Origin: Enterobacter sp. C2
GTDB taxonomy: Bacteria; Pseudomonadota; Gammaproteobacteria; Enterobacterales; Enterobacteriaceae
Length of the DNA stretch: 64,000 nt
Assembly (NCBI RefSeq): GCF_019880405.1
Contig: NZ_CP082269.1
Location: forward strand, 3,658,001 to 3,722,000
Direction: 5' to 3'
Part shown: one piece after another, positions 1 to 10,101 of the stretch
How positions within the stretch are numbered: position 1 is the stretch's first letter
Layout of the letters: each line of letters starts with the position of its first letter
The notes under the pieces: model-generated
Databases searched by the model: none
Told to the model about the DNA's origin: nothing
The model's input: the letters and a program-made list of their open reading frames with translations, nothing else
Program-made: the position numbers and the translations under genes

Positions 1-1
1 C

Positions 2-94
2 AGAAAAAGCATCGTCCATAATGGCAACGAAACCACGCTGTATTAGTGGCGCCTTGCTTACGATCACTGCACACCTATATTTTTCGGGTAACAT
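2..94 (-). CDS. yjjQ: 5' end of yjjQ, LuxR-family regulator (cut by window edge)
   Basis: Only the first 31 codons are in the window, reading leftward from an ATG at 94 preceded by GGAGGT. The N-terminus starts MLPEKYRCAVIVSKAPLIQ, which resembles my memory of E. coli YjjQ (start MLP..., then a VISK-like strand). The next gene to the right is yjjP, and in E. coli yjjQ-bglJ also lies beside yjjP. YjjQ is a DNA-binding regulator of the LuxR/FixJ type that acts with H-NS and LeuO-controlled loci. Identification rests on a short stretch plus synteny, so it is moderately sure. Confidence 0.6.
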   Translation of the reverse strand, partial: MLPEKYRCAVIVSKAPLIQRGFVAIMDDAFS

Positions 95-570
95 ACCACC
101 TCCGCTTCCATTCAAAAACCAGGGTTTATTTATTCATCCATCGAAATAATAACCATGAATAAATCAATGAACGAATGAACCGTCTGTACAGCCTTAGCAC
201 TGTAGGTAACGCACAGGATTAAGATTACTTATAACCGTTTTATCGTGTCGACTGGCATCAGTCATCAAAGGGGAAATTCTTCTATCCCTACCTTAATATT
301 GCACATCTTTACTGAAAAAAATAATGGCTAACACGTTAAAAAAGTACAATATAGAGTAAGCAAATTTAAATATATAGATAATATGAATATTAAGCTGACT
401 TTGTCCGCGCCAGCAGCGGACGGTAAGCGGATCAAATGGCAAGCATCGCGATAAATAGATTAATTAGCTAAATATTGATCTACCACAGCGCCGAGCAGGT
501 AGCACGTTGTGTTAAAAATAGGTTTTCTATTTCACCCTATTGCTATTTCGCTAAGTTACCAGGGCAAACC
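95..570. other. AT-rich divergent intergenic region yjjQ/yjjP
   Basis: No credible gene is seen between the divergent yjjQ and yjjP starts. The stretch is strongly AT-rich, in contrast to the coding DNA on the right, as is usual for H-NS-silenced regulator promoters. An in-frame extension of the yjjP reading frame back to 475 exists, but it lacks a ribosome site and adds residues absent from the family, so it is treated as non-coding. Confidence 0.5.
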
Positions 571-1347
571 ATGGAAGCAGATCGGGATCAACAGCGGGCC
601 GTAACGCGACTGTGCATTCAGTGCGGCCTCCTTCTATTACAGCACGGCGCAGAGAGCGCGCTGGTGGAGGAGCTCTCTACCCGTCTCGGCCTCGCGCTGG
701 GAATGGATGGTGTAGAGAGCGCCATCGCCGCGAACGCTATTGTGCTCACCACCATTCAGAACGGCCAGTGTTTGACCTCAACGCGTAAAAACAGCGATCG
801 CGGCATCAACATGCACGTGGTCACTGAGGTGCAGCACATCGTCATTATGACCGAGCATAAGCTGCTGGATGAGAGAGGCGTCGAACGGCGCTTTAACCAG
901 ATTAAGCCGCTACGCTATTCGCGCTGGCTGGTCACGCTGGCGGTTGGCCTCTCCTGCGCCTGCTTCTGTAAACTGAATAACGGCGGCTGGGATGGCGCAG
1001 TCATTACCTTCTGTGCCAGCAGTGTCGCTATGTATGTACGTCTGACCCTAGCCCAGCGGCATCTGCATCCGCAGATCAACTTCTGCCTGACGGCCTTTGT
1101 GGCTACCACCGTCTCGGGAATGCTGCTTACCCTGCCCACCTTCTTGCAGACCTCAACGGTAGCGATGGCGGCCAGCGTCCTGCTGCTGGTTCCCGGCTTT
1201 CCGCTCATTAACGCCGTTGCCGACATGTTTAAAGGTCATATCAACACCGGGCTGGCACGCTGGGCCATTGCCAGCCTGCTGACGTTGGCGACCTGTATCG
1301 GAGTGGTGATGGCCATGACGCTATGGGGGCTACGCGGATGGGTATGA
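571..1347 (+). CDS. yjjP: YjjP, ThrE-family membrane exporter subunit
   Basis: A 258-residue protein closely resembling E. coli YjjP (about 256 residues). The N-terminal half is cytosolic, with conserved stretches such as [19 protein letters not shown] and [19 protein letters not shown]. The C-terminal half has about five membrane segments, ending in LWGLRGWV. With YjjB it forms a split version of the ThrE/DUF1212-DUF3815 exporter. In E. coli and relatives yjjPB is linked to succinate export, so an organic-acid export role at the inner membrane is expected. The ATG at 571 is chosen because it gives the family N-terminus; the frame is open back to 475. It overlaps yjjB, indicating translational coupling. 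Confidence 0.9.
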   Translation: MEADRDQQRAVTRLCIQCGLLLLQHGAESALVEELSTRLGLALGMDGVESAIAANAIVLTTIQNGQCLTSTRKNSDRGINMHVVTEVQHIVIMTEHKLLDERGVERRFNQIKPLRYSRWLVTLAVGLSCACFCKLNNGGWDGAVITFCASSVAMYVRLTLAQRHLHPQINFCLTAFVATTVSGMLLTLPTFLQTSTVAMAASVLLLVPGFPLINAVADMFKGHINTGLARWAIASLLTLATCIGVVMAMTLWGLRGWV

Positions 1348-1811
1348 TTGATTTTCTACTGGCGCTGGCGCAGGACATGATCCTCTCTGCGATTCCTGCC
1401 GTTGGCTTTGCCATGGTGTTCAACGTGCCGCAGCGTGCTCTGCCCTGGTGTGCGCTGCTGGGTGCCATCGGCCATGGGGCGCGAATGGTGATGATGACCA
1501 GCGGCATCAATATTGAATGGTCGACCTTTATCGCTGCCATGCTGGTTGGCTGCTTTGGCATCCGCTGGTCACGCTGGTATCTTGCCCATCCCAAGGTCTT
1601 TACCGTCGCGGCGGTGATCCCGATGTTTCCGGGCATCTCGGCCTATACGGCGATGATCTCCGCAGTGAAGATAGGCCATTTGGGCTACAGCGAAACGCTG
1701 ATGATCCTGCTGCTGACCAACTTTCTCAAGGCGACCTCCATTGTCGCAGCGCTCTCTGTCGGCCTGTCAGTACCCGGACTGTGGATCTACCGTAAGCATC
1801 CCCGCGTTTGA
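1338..1811 (+). CDS. yjjB: YjjB, DUF3815 small membrane subunit of the YjjPB exporter
   Basis: A 157-residue, almost wholly hydrophobic protein with about five membrane segments, matching E. coli YjjB in length and in motifs such as [18 protein letters not shown]. It corresponds to the C-terminal domain of single-chain ThrE exporters. The start at 1338 (MGMIDFLL) fits the family; an ATG 15 bases upstream is also in frame. The gene begins inside the last codons of yjjP, so the two subunits are probably made together. Confidence 0.9.
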   Translation: MGMIDFLLALAQDMILSAIPAVGFAMVFNVPQRALPWCALLGAIGHGARMVMMTSGINIEWSTFIAAMLVGCFGIRWSRWYLAHPKVFTVAAVIPMFPGISAYTAMISAVKIGHLGYSETLMILLLTNFLKATSIVAALSVGLSVPGLWIYRKHPRV

Positions 1812-1962
1812 GGTTTGGGTTCTGCCTGCGCCATGGTAATAACCCCTGTTCCTGTTGCGGCCAAAGAGAGGCGGATGTGAAGCACGACGGTGACCGAGAT
1901 GGGTTTGCCGTGACACAAAAATATAACTTGCAATTAAATCGTACACTATCTATATTCCTTTC

Positions 1963-2418
1963 ATGAAGACGAAATCGACGGCTCCGGCGGCTGCGCCGCT
2001 GGCCCTGAATAACCAGCTCTGCTTTGCGCTCTACTCCGCAAACCTGGCGCTGAATAAACTCTATCGGCAGCTCTTAGCGCCGCTAGGCCTCACCTACCCG
2101 CAGTATCTGGTCATGCTGGTATTGTGGGAGCGGGACGACATTACCGTATCAGAGATTGGCGAGCATCTGTTTCTCGACTCTGCCACCCTGACGCCGCTGC
2201 TGAAACGCCTGGAGAGCGCCGGGCTGATTGTTCGCCAGCGCTCACGTCAGGATGAACGCCAGGTCGCCGTCACGCTGACCGAATCGGGACGGGCGCTGCA
2301 TGAGCAGGCGCTTACTATTCCAGAATCGGTACGCTGCGCCGCCGCTTGCGATACAGATTCACTGGCCGCCCTTCAGCACGAGCTGGAGACGCTGCGCCAT
2401 CAGCTTCACCGCGCATAG
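1963..2418 (+). CDS. ohrR: OhrR, organic-hydroperoxide-sensing MarR-family repressor
   Basis: A 151-residue MarR/OhrR-type winged-helix protein. The hallmark N-terminal motif [20 protein letters not shown] is present, with the peroxide-sensing cysteine at residue 20. It is followed by [21 protein letters not shown] and the wing-containing segment [19 protein letters not shown]. Two further cysteines near residues 124-128 could form the disulfide of 2-Cys OhrR proteins. Oxidation of the sensing cysteine by organic hydroperoxides releases the repressor from DNA. It sits immediately upstream of ohr in the same direction with a palindrome between them. The pair is inserted between yjjB and dnaT, which adjoin each other in E. 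coli. Confidence 0.88.
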   Translation: MKTKSTAPAAAPLALNNQLCFALYSANLALNKLYRQLLAPLGLTYPQYLVMLVLWERDDITVSEIGEHLFLDSATLTPLLKRLESAGLIVRQRSRQDERQVAVTLTESGRALHEQALTIPESVRCAAACDTDSLAALQHELETLRHQLHRA

Positions 2419-2457
2419 CGCCGTCCCTGACGGCCTTATGTGCAACATATAAATAGC

Positions 2458-2474
2458 GCACTATTTTGTAGTGC
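2458..2474. promoter_or_regulatory. Candidate OhrR operator upstream of ohr
   Basis: A perfect 6-base inverted repeat, GCACTA-ttttg-TAGTGC, lies 35 bases before the ohr start codon. An AT-rich stretch at about 1927-1955 before ohrR (TTGCAATTAAATCGTACACTA) shares a TACACTA half. Assignment to OhrR is inferred from position between regulator and target. Confidence 0.55.
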
Positions 2475-2508
2475 ATATAGCGATAACAGCGAAAATAAGG
2501 AACCTGCC

Positions 2509-2937
2509 ATGTCTTTAGAAAAAGTAGTCTACACCGCAAAAGCCAAAGCAACCGGTGGCCGTGACGGCCGTGCGACCTCCTCTGACGGCGTGCTGGACGT
2601 GCAGTTGGGCGTACCGAAAGAGATGGGCGGCATGGGCGGCAACGTCACTAACCCAGAGCAGCTGTTTGCTGCGGGCTACTCCGCCTGCTTCCTTGGCGCA
2701 ATGAAATTTGTTGCTGGCCGCGACAAAATCGCCATGCCGAAAGAGGCCTTTGTTGAAGGTGAAGTCGGCATCGGGCCGCTGCCAACCGGTTTTGGCATCG
2801 AAGCGAAGCTGAATATTCACCTGCCGGGTATGGATGCGGCTGAAGCGCAGAAGCTGGTCGACGCGGCGCATATCGTCTGCCCTTACTCCAACGCCACCCG
2901 CAACAACATCGATGTCACGCTGAACATTATCGCCTAA
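2509..2937 (+). CDS. ohr: Ohr, organic hydroperoxide resistance thiol peroxidase
   Basis: A 142-residue Ohr/OsmC-family protein that reduces organic hydroperoxides in the cytosol with a lipoylated-protein-dependent thiol cycle. The peroxidatic cysteine is C60 in [12 protein letters not shown] and the resolving cysteine is C124 in [13 protein letters not shown], both at the standard positions. The ATG at 2509 gives the usual N-terminus [12 protein letters not shown]; the longer open frame upstream runs through the operator and is rejected. It is the target gene of the adjacent OhrR. Confidence 0.93.
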   Translation: MSLEKVVYTAKAKATGGRDGRATSSDGVLDVQLGVPKEMGGMGGNVTNPEQLFAAGYSACFLGAMKFVAGRDKIAMPKEAFVEGEVGIGPLPTGFGIEAKLNIHLPGMDAAEAQKLVDAAHIVCPYSNATRNNIDVTLNIIA

Positions 2938-3060
2938 TATGTTCACAAGGCCGGGCGGCGCGACGCTTGCCTGGCCTATAAAAGCGCCCCCTCTCTGTGC
3001 TACTATGAGCACATATCACCCGCGGATCTTTCCGCTCTGTTTTTAGCTTGAGATAGCGCT

Positions 3061-3600
3061 ATGTCTTCCAGAATCCTCTCCACCAATGTCATCGGTATCG
3101 ACGCGTTTATGCACGATCACGCCCGCGTCCTGACCCAGTCCCGTGAGGGGACGGTGGCCGTTTTTGCTGATAACGCCCCGGCGTTTTATGCCCTGACGCC
3201 TGCGCGTCTGGCGCAGCTGCTGGAACTGGAAGCCCGACTGCAGCGCCCGCCCAGCGATATTGCCCTCGATCAGCAGTTTTTTAGCGAGCCGACCGAGACG
3301 CCGCCCAGCGTGCCGATGGGCAAATTCGCCATGTACGCCGGCTGGCAGCCGGATCCCGATTTTCAGCGCCTGGCCGCGCTGTGGGGCATCGCCCTGAACC
3401 AGCCCGTGACCCACGAAGAGCTGGCCTCGTTTGTCACCTACTGGCAGGCCGAAGGCAAGGTGTTTCACCATATGCAGTGGCAGCAGAAGCTGGCCCGCAG
3501 CGTGCAAATCGGCCGCGGTAGCCTGACAGGTAGCGTTAAGCGCGATATCAACGCGGTTTCCGAGCCGGATAACCAGGTTCCCCCAGGTTTCAGAGGTTAA
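3061..3600 (+). CDS. dnaT: DnaT, primosomal protein 1
   Basis: A 179-residue protein matching DnaT of enterobacteria in size and sequence, with starts and ends such as [16 protein letters not shown] and the C-terminal [14 protein letters not shown]. DnaT bridges PriA/PriB and DnaC during reloading of the DnaB helicase at stalled forks. The central segment with [20 protein letters not shown] is the DNA-binding domain typical of DnaT C-terminal halves. dnaC starts 2 bases after the dnaT stop, so the two are co-translated. Confidence 0.95.
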   Translation: MSSRILSTNVIGIDAFMHDHARVLTQSREGTVAVFADNAPAFYALTPARLAQLLELEARLQRPPSDIALDQQFFSEPTETPPSVPMGKFAMYAGWQPDPDFQRLAALWGIALNQPVTHEELASFVTYWQAEGKVFHHMQWQQKLARSVQIGRGSLTGSVKRDINAVSEPDNQVPPGFRG

Positions 3601-3602
3601 TC

Positions 3603-4340
3603 ATGAAAGACGTCGGCGAAATGATGAAGCGTTTGCAAAAGATGATGCCTGCCCACGTGAAACCGGCGTTTACCACCGGTGAAGAGCTGCTGGCCTGGCA
3701 AAAAGAGCAGGGCGAGATCCGCTCCGCGTCGATTGCCCGGGAAAATCGTGCGATGAAGATGCAGCGAACCTTTAACCGCTCCGGCATCCGTCCTCTGCAT
3801 CAGAACTGCTCTTTTGATAACTATAAGGTTGAAAACGAGGGGCAGATGAACGCCCTGAGCAAGGCGCGCCAGTACGTCGAGGAGTTCGACGGCAACATTG
3901 CCAGCTTTGTCTTCTCCGGCAAGCCCGGCACCGGCAAAAATCACCTTGCGGCGGCGATCTGCAACGAGCTGCTGCTGCGCGGTAAGTCGGTGTTGATCAT
4001 TACCGTGGCCGACATCATGTCTGCGATGAAAGAGACCTTCAGCAGCCGGGAGACCAGCGAAGAGCAGCTGATCAACGATCTCAGCATGGTCGATCTGCTG
4101 GTGATCGACGAGATCGGCGTCCAGTCAGAGTCACGCTACGAGAAGGTGATCATCAACCAGATTGTCGATCGTCGCTCCTCCTCCAAGCGTCCGACCGGCA
4201 TGCTGACCAACAACAACGTGGCGGACATGACCCGACTGCTTGGCGAACGGGTAATGGATCGCATGCGCCTCGGCAACAGCCTGTGGGTTAACTTTAACTG
4301 GGATAGCTACCGCAGCCGCGTCACCGGCAAAGAGTATTAA
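3603..4340 (+). CDS. dnaC: DnaC, replicative helicase loader
   Basis: A 245-residue AAA+ ATPase that delivers DnaB helicase to DNA. Visible elements are the N-terminal DnaB-binding helical region, the Walker A sequence FSGKPGTGKNHLAAAI (lysine near residue 112), Walker B LLVIDEIG, and a terminal arginine-rich stretch RMRLGNSLWVNFNWDSYRSR. Length and sequence match E. coli DnaC. The ATG at 3603 follows the dnaT stop closely. Confidence 0.96.
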   Translation: MKDVGEMMKRLQKMMPAHVKPAFTTGEELLAWQKEQGEIRSASIARENRAMKMQRTFNRSGIRPLHQNCSFDNYKVENEGQMNALSKARQYVEEFDGNIASFVFSGKPGTGKNHLAAAICNELLLRGKSVLIITVADIMSAMKETFSSRETSEEQLINDLSMVDLLVIDEIGVQSESRYEKVIINQIVDRRSSSKRPTGMLTNNNVADMTRLLGERVMDRMRLGNSLWVNFNWDSYRSRVTGKEY

Positions 4341-4412
4341 GAGCTTTCCTGGCGCGGCCTGGCGGGTCTCCCGGTATATACTGCCCTGGTCCATCCTAAC
4401 GGGTTATGCCAC

Positions 4413-4913
4413 ATGAAATCAGCCAAACGTTTACTGTGCAGCGTCGCGATCGCCAGCGCCCTGCTCTCTTCCCTCTCTCACGCCGCCACCTGGCAGGAGC
4501 AGCTGAACAGCGCAGCGACCCAGCTGAGCCAGAACGCGGGTTCGTCCACGTCGACGCAGCAGAGCGGGACCTCGCTCTCCGCGCTTGGCGGCCTGCTGAA
4601 CAGCGGTAACCAGGCGCTGAGCGCTGACACCATGAATAACGCCGCGGGCATCATGGGATACTGCGCCAAAAACAAACTGGCCTCGGTGACCAGCGCAGAG
4701 AATATTAAAAGCCAGGTGCTGGAGAAGCTGGGCCTGAGCGCGCCGGAGCAGAAGGAAGATACTAACTTCCTTGAGGGCCTGCAGGGGATGCTCAACACCA
4801 AAGACGGTGAGCAGCTGAATCTGAATAATATCGGCAGCACGCCGCTGGCAGAGAAGGTGAAAACCAAGGCCTGCGACCTGGTGCTGAAGCAGGGCATGAA
4901 CTTCCTCTCCTGA
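4413..4913 (+). CDS. yjjA: YjjA, DUF2501 secreted protein
   Basis: A 166-residue protein with a clear Sec signal peptide (KSAKRLLCSVAIASALLSS, cleavage near SHA-A). The mature part is rich in Ser, Gln and Leu, with two conserved cysteines near the middle and end (GYCAKNKL and KACDLVLKQ), suggesting a periplasmic disulfide. This is the DUF2501 family represented by YjjA of E. coli, which has no established function. Order dnaC-yjjA-opgB matches E. coli. Confidence 0.88.
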   Translation: MKSAKRLLCSVAIASALLSSLSHAATWQEQLNSAATQLSQNAGSSTSTQQSGTSLSALGGLLNSGNQALSADTMNNAAGIMGYCAKNKLASVTSAENIKSQVLEKLGLSAPEQKEDTNFLEGLQGMLNTKDGEQLNLNNIGSTPLAEKVKTKACDLVLKQGMNFLS

Positions 4914-5115
4914 TTATCACGCCTTAGCGCGTCTGCCCATCCTGCACGGCAGGCGCCTCTCCCTTCCGAAATGAGACATCGCTCATAAAACCCCGCTCTC
5001 TAAACCTTTTCTTAATAGAATGTAGTGAGTGTGACGCTAGAATTGCAGCTATGTGAATTCGCCATTAAAGTGTTTTCCCTGCAACATTTCAGCTGCTGCT
5101 ATTGAGGATTGACCG

Positions 5116-7407
5116 TTGTCTGAACTTCTCTCTCTTGTGCTGTTTATTGCCTCGATAGCTATCTACTCTCTGAAGGCAGGCCGCAATACCTGGTGGTTTA
5201 CCGCGATCCTTGCCGTACTGGGTTGCTTTGTGGTGCTTAATATTGCCCTCTACGCCAGCGACTACTTTACCGGCGACGGCATTAACGACGCGGTACTCTA
5301 CACCATTACCAACAGCCTGACCGGCGCGGGAGTGAGCAAGTATATTTTGCCCGGCGCAGCGCTGATCATCGGCCTGCTGGCGCTCTTTTTTGCCCTCGGC
5401 TGGATCCTGCGCCGCCGCCGCCATCACCCGCTGCACGTCGGCTACAGCCTGCTGGCGCTGCTGCTGGCCCTGGGTTCGGTCGATGCCAGCCCGGCTTTTC
5501 GACAGATCACCGAGCTGGTCAAGTCCCAGTCCCGGGCGGGCGATCCCGACTTCGCGGTCTGGTATAAAGAGCCCGCAAAAAGCATTCCGCAGCCAGCGCT
5601 TAACCTGGTCTATATCTACGGCGAGAGCCTTGAGCGCACCTACTTTGACAGCGCGGCCTTTCCTGGCCTAACGCCGGAGCTGGGCGCGCTGAAAGATGAG
5701 GGGCTGGATTTCACCCATACCGCGCAGCTGCCGGGCACCGACTACACCATAGCCGGGATGGTCGCCTCCCAGTGCGGCATTCCGCTGTTTGCACCCTTCG
5801 AGGGGAACGCCTCGGCCTCTATGTCGAGCTTCTTCCCGCACAATCTCTGCCTCGGCGATATCCTGAAGAACTCCGGCTACGAGAACCACTTCGTGCAGGG
5901 AGCAAACCTGCGCTTTGCCGGGAAAGATGTCTTTTTAAAATCCCACGGCTTTGACCATCTTATTGGTGCGGAGGAGCTGAAAGGCCGCGTTGCCGATCCG
6001 ACCTACCGCAACGACTGGGGCTTCTACGATGACACCGTGCTGGACGAGGTGTGGCAGCAGTATCAGCAGCTCTCCCAGAGCGGAAAACGCTTTTCGCTGT
6101 TTGCCCTGACCGTTGATACCCATCATCCCGACGGCTTTGTCTCCCGCAGCTGCGAGCGGAAAAGCTACGCCATCGACGGTAAAGCGAACCAGTCCTTTAG
6201 CGCAGTCACCTGCAGCCAGCAGCATATCGCCGCGCTGATCAACAAGATCAAAGCCTCGCCGTGGTTTAAGGATACGGTGATTGTGGTCTCTTCCGATCAT
6301 CTGGCGATGAACAACACCGCGTGGAAGTACCTCAGCAAGCAGGATCGTAACAACCTCTTCTTTGTGCTGCGCGGCGACCAGCCTGTCCAGGACGTCGTGG
6401 GCCTGAAACGCAACACCATGGATAACGGTGCCACCGTGCTGGATATCCTCGGCGGGGATAACTTCCTTGGCCTCGGACGCAGCAGCCTCTCGGGCCAGTC
6501 GCTCTCCCAGTCGTTTCTGAACATGAAAGAGAAGGTGCTGGCGTGGAAGCCGGATATCATCCGCCTGTGGAACTTCCCCAAAGAGATGAAGGATTTCACC
6601 GTTGATCGCGACAAAGAGATGATTGCGTTCTCCGGCAGCCGTTTCCGCCTGCCGCTGCTGATCCGCGTCTCGGACCAGCGCGTAGAGCCGCTCCCGGAGA
6701 GCGAGTACTCTGCGCCGCTGCGCTTCCAGCTCGCCGACTTCGCGCCACGGGATAACTTTGTCTGGATCGACCGCTGCTACAAGATGGCCCAGATGTGGGC
6801 CCAGCAGCTGGCGCTCTCCACCGACTGGTGCGTCTCGCAGGGCCAGTTGGGCGGTCAGCAAAGGGTACAGCACGTCGACAGCGCCCAGTGGCAAGGCAAA
6901 ACCACGTTTAAAGATATGGTCATCGACACCGCCCGCTATCAGCGCAACGTGGATATGCTCAAGGTGGTGGATAATGACGTTCGCTACAAAGCAGACAGCT
7001 TTATCTTCAACGTGGCGGGCGCGCCGGAAGAGGTGAAGCAGTTTAGCGGCATCTCTCGCCCGGAGAGCTGGGGGCGCTGGTCCAACGCGCAGCTTGGTGA
7101 AGAGGTGAAGATTGAGTACAACGCGCCGCTGCCGGAGAATTTCGATCTGGTCATCAAGGCTAAAGCCTATGGTCCGAACGCCAACAAACCGATCCCGGTG
7201 CGGATAGGTGATAGTGAGCAGACACTAACTTTGGGCAACGATGTCTCAACCACCACGCTGCGGTTCCATAATCCGTCGCACAGTAATACGCTGACTATTG
7301 TGCCGCCGGATCCGCAGTCCACCAACGAAGGGAATATTCTCGGCCACTCGCCGCGTAGATTAGGGATTGGGATGGTGGAGATTAAGATAGTAAAAACCGA
7401 GGGCTAG
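5116..7407 (+). CDS. opgB: OpgB (MdoB), phosphoglycerol transferase I
   Basis: A 763-residue inner-membrane enzyme, the same length as E. coli OpgB. It transfers phosphoglycerol from phosphatidylglycerol to osmoregulated periplasmic glucans. Four N-terminal membrane segments are followed by a large periplasmic sulfatase-fold domain. Visible metal and catalytic motifs are [16 protein letters not shown] with TDYTIAGM, then DTHHPDG, and SSDHLAMNN. The TTG at 5116 is used because it gives the family N-terminus (SELLSLVLF), as in E. coli. The coding frame is uninterrupted. Confidence 0.96.
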   Translation: MSELLSLVLFIASIAIYSLKAGRNTWWFTAILAVLGCFVVLNIALYASDYFTGDGINDAVLYTITNSLTGAGVSKYILPGAALIIGLLALFFALGWILRRRRHHPLHVGYSLLALLLALGSVDASPAFRQITELVKSQSRAGDPDFAVWYKEPAKSIPQPALNLVYIYGESLERTYFDSAAFPGLTPELGALKDEGLDFTHTAQLPGTDYTIAGMVASQCGIPLFAPFEGNASASMSSFFPHNLCLGDILKNSGYENHFVQGANLRFAGKDVFLKSHGFDHLIGAEELKGRVADPTYRNDWGFYDDTVLDEVWQQYQQLSQSGKRFSLFALTVDTHHPDGFVSRSCERKSYAIDGKANQSFSAVTCSQQHIAALINKIKASPWFKDTVIVVSSDHLAMNNTAWKYLSKQDRNNLFFVLRGDQPVQDVVGLKRNTMDNGATVLDILGGDNFLGLGRSSLSGQSLSQSFLNMKEKVLAWKPDIIRLWNFPKEMKDFTVDRDKEMIAFSGSRFRLPLLIRVSDQRVEPLPESEYSAPLRFQLADFAPRDNFVWIDRCYKMAQMWAQQLALSTDWCVSQGQLGGQQRVQHVDSAQWQGKTTFKDMVIDTARYQRNVDMLKVVDNDVRYKADSFIFNVAGAPEEVKQFSGISRPESWGRWSNAQLGEEVKIEYNAPLPENFDLVIKAKAYGPNANKPIPVRIGDSEQTLTLGNDVSTTTLRFHNPSHSNTLTIVPPDPQSTNEGNILGHSPRRLGIGMVEIKIVKTEG

Positions 7408-7432
7408 CGGCCCCCGGTTGGGTAGGATCGTA

Positions 7433-7463
7433 ACGTAGGCCGGGTAAGCGCAGCGCCACCCGG
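7433..7463. repeat. REP-like palindrome after opgB
   Basis: The sequence GTAGGCCGGGTAAGCGCAGC continues into GCCACCCGGC, giving the imperfect inverted repeat GCCGGGT/ACCCGGC of enterobacterial REP units. It lies between the convergent opgB and tsr and may act as terminator or mRNA stabiliser. Confidence 0.75.
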
Positions 7464-7481
7464 CGTTAAGATTATGACAAC

Positions 7482-9149
7482 TTAGAAGGTTTCCCAGTTA
7501 TCGCCCGCGTCGGCAACGGCCGGTTTGCGGGTCGCCAGCGGCGCTGAGGCTTTGGCGATGATAGCCTGGTCACGGGCCTCTTTACGCTGATCCTGCATAA
7601 TGCGGAACACCGCTACGGCCTGGGTCAGACGGCTCGCCTGCTCTTCCAGCGCCGCCGCGGCTGCGGCAGATTCCTGTACCAGTGAGGCGTTCTGCTGGGT
7701 AACGCGATCCATCTCGGCCACCGCCAGACCCACCTGGTCGATACCGCGGCTCTGCTCGTCGGACGCAGAGGCGATTTCGCCCATGATGTCTGTTACGCGG
7801 GTTACCGCATTGACGATCTCGTCCATGGTCTCACCGGCGCTCTCAACCAGGGTTGAGCCCAGCTCTACGCGGCCTACGGAGTCTTCGATCAGGCTCTTAA
7901 TTTCGCGAGCGGCCTGGGCGCTGCGCTGGGCCAGGTTACGTACTTCACCTGCCACCACCGCAAAACCACGACCCTGCTCACCGGCACGTGCTGCTTCTAC
8001 CGCCGCGTTCAGTGCCAGGATGTTGGTCTGGAAAGCGATGCCGTCGATCACGCTGATGATGTCAGCGATTTTCTGCGAGCTGCCAGCGATGTCACGCATG
8101 GTCTGCACCACGTTATCCACCACTTTACCGCCCTTCTGCGCGGTCTCAGAGGCGCTAAGTGCCAGATGGCTCGCCTGACGGGCGTTTTCGGCGTTCTGCT
8201 TCACGGTCGCGGTCAGCTCTTCCATGCTGGCAGCGGTCTCTTCCAGAGAGGCAGCCTGCTGCTCGGTACGGGAGGAGAGATCGTTGTTGCCCATCGCGAT
8301 TTCGCTTGCGCCGCTGTAGATCTCATTCGCACCGGTACGCACCGTACCCACGGTACGCATCAGCTCGCCCTGCATGTGACGCAGGCTTTCTGCCAGCTGG
8401 CCCATCTCGTTCGCGCCGTGCACGTCGATCTTCTGCACCAGATCGCCACCGGCGATGTGGCGGATGCTCTCCACCAGACGGTTGAGCGGAGAGATCAGCA
8501 CGTTTTTAATACCGAACCAGACGGCAACGATCACCGCCAGCACTGCCAGCAGCACGCCAACAATGATCCAGATAGCCATGCTGTAGGAGCTGTTGTTGTC
8601 CGCGACGGCGAGATCGTACAGCTGGTCATTCTGCTTCAGGAACTCAACGTACTGCTTCTCGAATCCATCCTGATAACCCTGGGTTGGCTGATCAAAGAAC
8701 TCGTTGATTTTGCCTGCGCCCAGCAGCTGAATAAGTTCAGCCAGTGCACCGTGATAGATATCGTACTGGCGCTTGATCTCCTGGGTTACGGCTTCGTTCT
8801 GGCGCGGATCGTGCGGTAGCGCCTGATATTCGTTCCAGTGCAGCTCCGCCTGTTTCAGAGAAACGGTAGCGGTCTGCATCAGCTCGGCGACGGTGGTGCC
8901 GCTGCCGATGTTGTTCTGATCCATCATGTAGCGGATCCCGGCACGGTTAAGCGTGTTACGGGTCTGCAACAGGGCAACCCAGCTACCGTTAAGCGTGGAC
9001 TGCTGCTCACGGATGGTTTGCAGAACGGTGAAGTTATCTTTGTCGTGTTTCAGCGCGCTGAAGAACAGTCCGCCGGAGGTGATTTGTAACAGGCCAAATA
9101 GTGCAAGGACCAGAAGTAAACTGGTCACAATTTTGATACGGTTTAACAT
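7482..9149 (-). CDS. tsr: Tsr, serine methyl-accepting chemotaxis receptor
   Basis: A 555-residue chemoreceptor. It has an N-terminal membrane segment, a periplasmic four-helix ligand domain (about 35-190), a second membrane segment (about 191-215), HAMP (about 216-270) and the coiled-coil signalling domain with the conserved hairpin tip [20 protein letters not shown]. Serine-contact residues R64, N68 and R69 stand at Tsr numbering in the stretch [16 protein letters not shown]. The C-terminus is the pentapeptide NWETF, which tethers the CheR and CheB adaptation enzymes. Position next to opgB and a flagellar-class promoter support assignment to Tsr rather than Tar. Confidence 0.95.
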   Translation of the reverse strand: MLNRIKIVTSLLLVLALFGLLQITSGGLFFSALKHDKDNFTVLQTIREQQSTLNGSWVALLQTRNTLNRAGIRYMMDQNNIGSGTTVAELMQTATVSLKQAELHWNEYQALPHDPRQNEAVTQEIKRQYDIYHGALAELIQLLGAGKINEFFDQPTQGYQDGFEKQYVEFLKQNDQLYDLAVADNNSSYSMAIWIIVGVLLAVLAVIVAVWFGIKNVLISPLNRLVESIRHIAGGDLVQKIDVHGANEMGQLAESLRHMQGELMRTVGTVRTGANEIYSGASEIAMGNNDLSSRTEQQAASLEETAASMEELTATVKQNAENARQASHLALSASETAQKGGKVVDNVVQTMRDIAGSSQKIADIISVIDGIAFQTNILALNAAVEAARAGEQGRGFAVVAGEVRNLAQRSAQAAREIKSLIEDSVGRVELGSTLVESAGETMDEIVNAVTRVTDIMGEIASASDEQSRGIDQVGLAVAEMDRVTQQNASLVQESAAAAAALEEQASRLTQAVAVFRIMQDQRKEARDQAIIAKASAPLATRKPAVADAGDNWETF

Positions 9150-9179
9150 GTTTTCTCATTCCTTTAGAGGGATAACAGT

Positions 9180-9206
9180 TTTTCGGCCTGGAACAGGAAA
9201 ACTTTA
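9180..9206 (-). promoter_or_regulatory. Sigma-28 (FliA) promoter of tsr
   Basis: On the minus strand the sequence is TAAAGTTT, an 11-base spacer, then GCCGAAAA. This matches the flagellar sigma consensus TAAAGTTT-N11-GCCGATAA at all but one base. It lies 31 bases upstream of the tsr start, so tsr is expected to be expressed with the late flagellar genes. Confidence 0.92.
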
Positions 9207-9335
9207 CCGAATAGTTGTGTGTTGCGTTGATCGCCATGCAACCTGTGCACGGCACATACGACCATTTTTCGGAGTGCTTTTTTTATTCGTCGTGGTTTAG
9301 ACTTGAGCGATTAGTCAGCAAAGAAGATTGATGAC

Positions 9336-9833
9336 ATGGAAACAGTCACACATTCTACTTTTCTCAGAACGGCTTCTGTCTGCCAGCGTTTAGGGAAAAA
9401 ACCAGTAGCTTTCATCATTGTTGCGTTGGCTGTTGTTGTCGGCTATATCGGCCTTTTTCGGGAAAGTGTAATCATGGCCGTCGATCGGGAATTAAACTTT
9501 GCTAATGTTGCGGTTAAACACTTTCCTCTTACTGACAATGGGAAGGTGAATTGGTGGCAAGACCATAAGCAGATTCTGAAGGAAAAGTTCAGTATACCTG
9601 TTCCGGCTAAAAACGGAGACTGGTACATCAGCGTCTGGGATTATGGTGACGGATTTAAAGCAAAGCCAAATGGCGACATCAGAGTTTTTAACGCTGACAC
9701 CCAGGATATGCAGTGCTTCAACAACGATGACAGTAAATGCATAGATAAAGATTTACTGATGCGCATTGAAGGCAACAAGGATGGCAGTGTAGATATACAA
9801 GTAGGTGATAAAACGATAGCTGTTAAGTCATAA
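9336..9833 (+). CDS. DUF943-like single-pass membrane protein
   Basis: A 165-residue protein with one membrane segment (about 23-45, FIIVALAVVVGYIGLF) followed by an extracytoplasmic domain. The stretch VKHFPLTDNGKVNWWQDHK and the later CFNNDDSKCIDKDLL resemble the DUF943 family of enterobacteria, whose members often occur as orphan or clustered genes near type VI or contact-dependent toxin loci. No function is established. The gene is divergent from tsr and lies where E. coli has other genes. Its lower GC content against its neighbours suggests acquisition. Confidence 0.6.
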   Translation: METVTHSTFLRTASVCQRLGKKPVAFIIVALAVVVGYIGLFRESVIMAVDRELNFANVAVKHFPLTDNGKVNWWQDHKQILKEKFSIPVPAKNGDWYISVWDYGDGFKAKPNGDIRVFNADTQDMQCFNNDDSKCIDKDLLMRIEGNKDGSVDIQVGDKTIAVKS

Positions 9834-9843
9834 ATGTATAAGG

Positions 9844-9865
9844 CCCCATTTGAACTGGGGTCTTA
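9844..9865 (+). terminator. Weak terminator-like hairpin after the DUF943-like gene
   Basis: A five-base stem CCCCA/TGGGG with a seven-base loop is followed by TCTTA, just after the stop codon at 9833. The U-tract is poor. Confidence 0.35.
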
Positions 9866-9899
9866 CTAAGCAAAATCGACATCGGTCTGCGGTTTAGCC

Positions 9900-9915
9900 A
9901 GTGATCCACATCACA
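9900..9915. promoter_or_regulatory. CRP-binding site upstream of btsT
   Basis: AGTGA-TCCACA-TCACA fits the CRP consensus TGTGA-N6-TCACA at nine of ten positions. It is about 190 bases before the btsT start. The E. coli btsT promoter is known to need cAMP-CRP, which supports a functional site. Confidence 0.75.
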
Positions 9916-9943
9916 CTCTTTTTCCTGTTCACGCCCCGTTAAA

Positions 9944-9992
9944 ACCGCTTATCGCTCTCCTGCGACCGCTTACCCCTCACATTCAACCGCTC
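9944..9992. promoter_or_regulatory. Three 21-bp-spaced direct repeats, candidate BtsR/LytTR sites
   Basis: The sequence ACCGCT occurs at 9944, 9965 and 9986, exactly 21 bases apart; the first two copies extend to ACCGCTTA. LytTR-type response regulators such as BtsR bind direct repeats on one face of the helix, about two turns apart, and BtsR activates btsT in E. coli. The match to BtsR is inferred from spacing and position. Confidence 0.55.
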
Positions 9993-10101
9993 GGCCACTT
10001 ATTGCCCGTTTTCTGCTCGCCGTTTGCCATGATCCTCAGGGAAAATTTATCAATTTAACGCCTCCTACTCCTGTAATCTTTTTCATATAGCCAGGTCTGA
10101 T

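Noticed and set aside
5935-6894. 319-codon minus-strand frame opposite opgB
   Set aside because: Antisense to a full-length conserved enzyme; no start signal.
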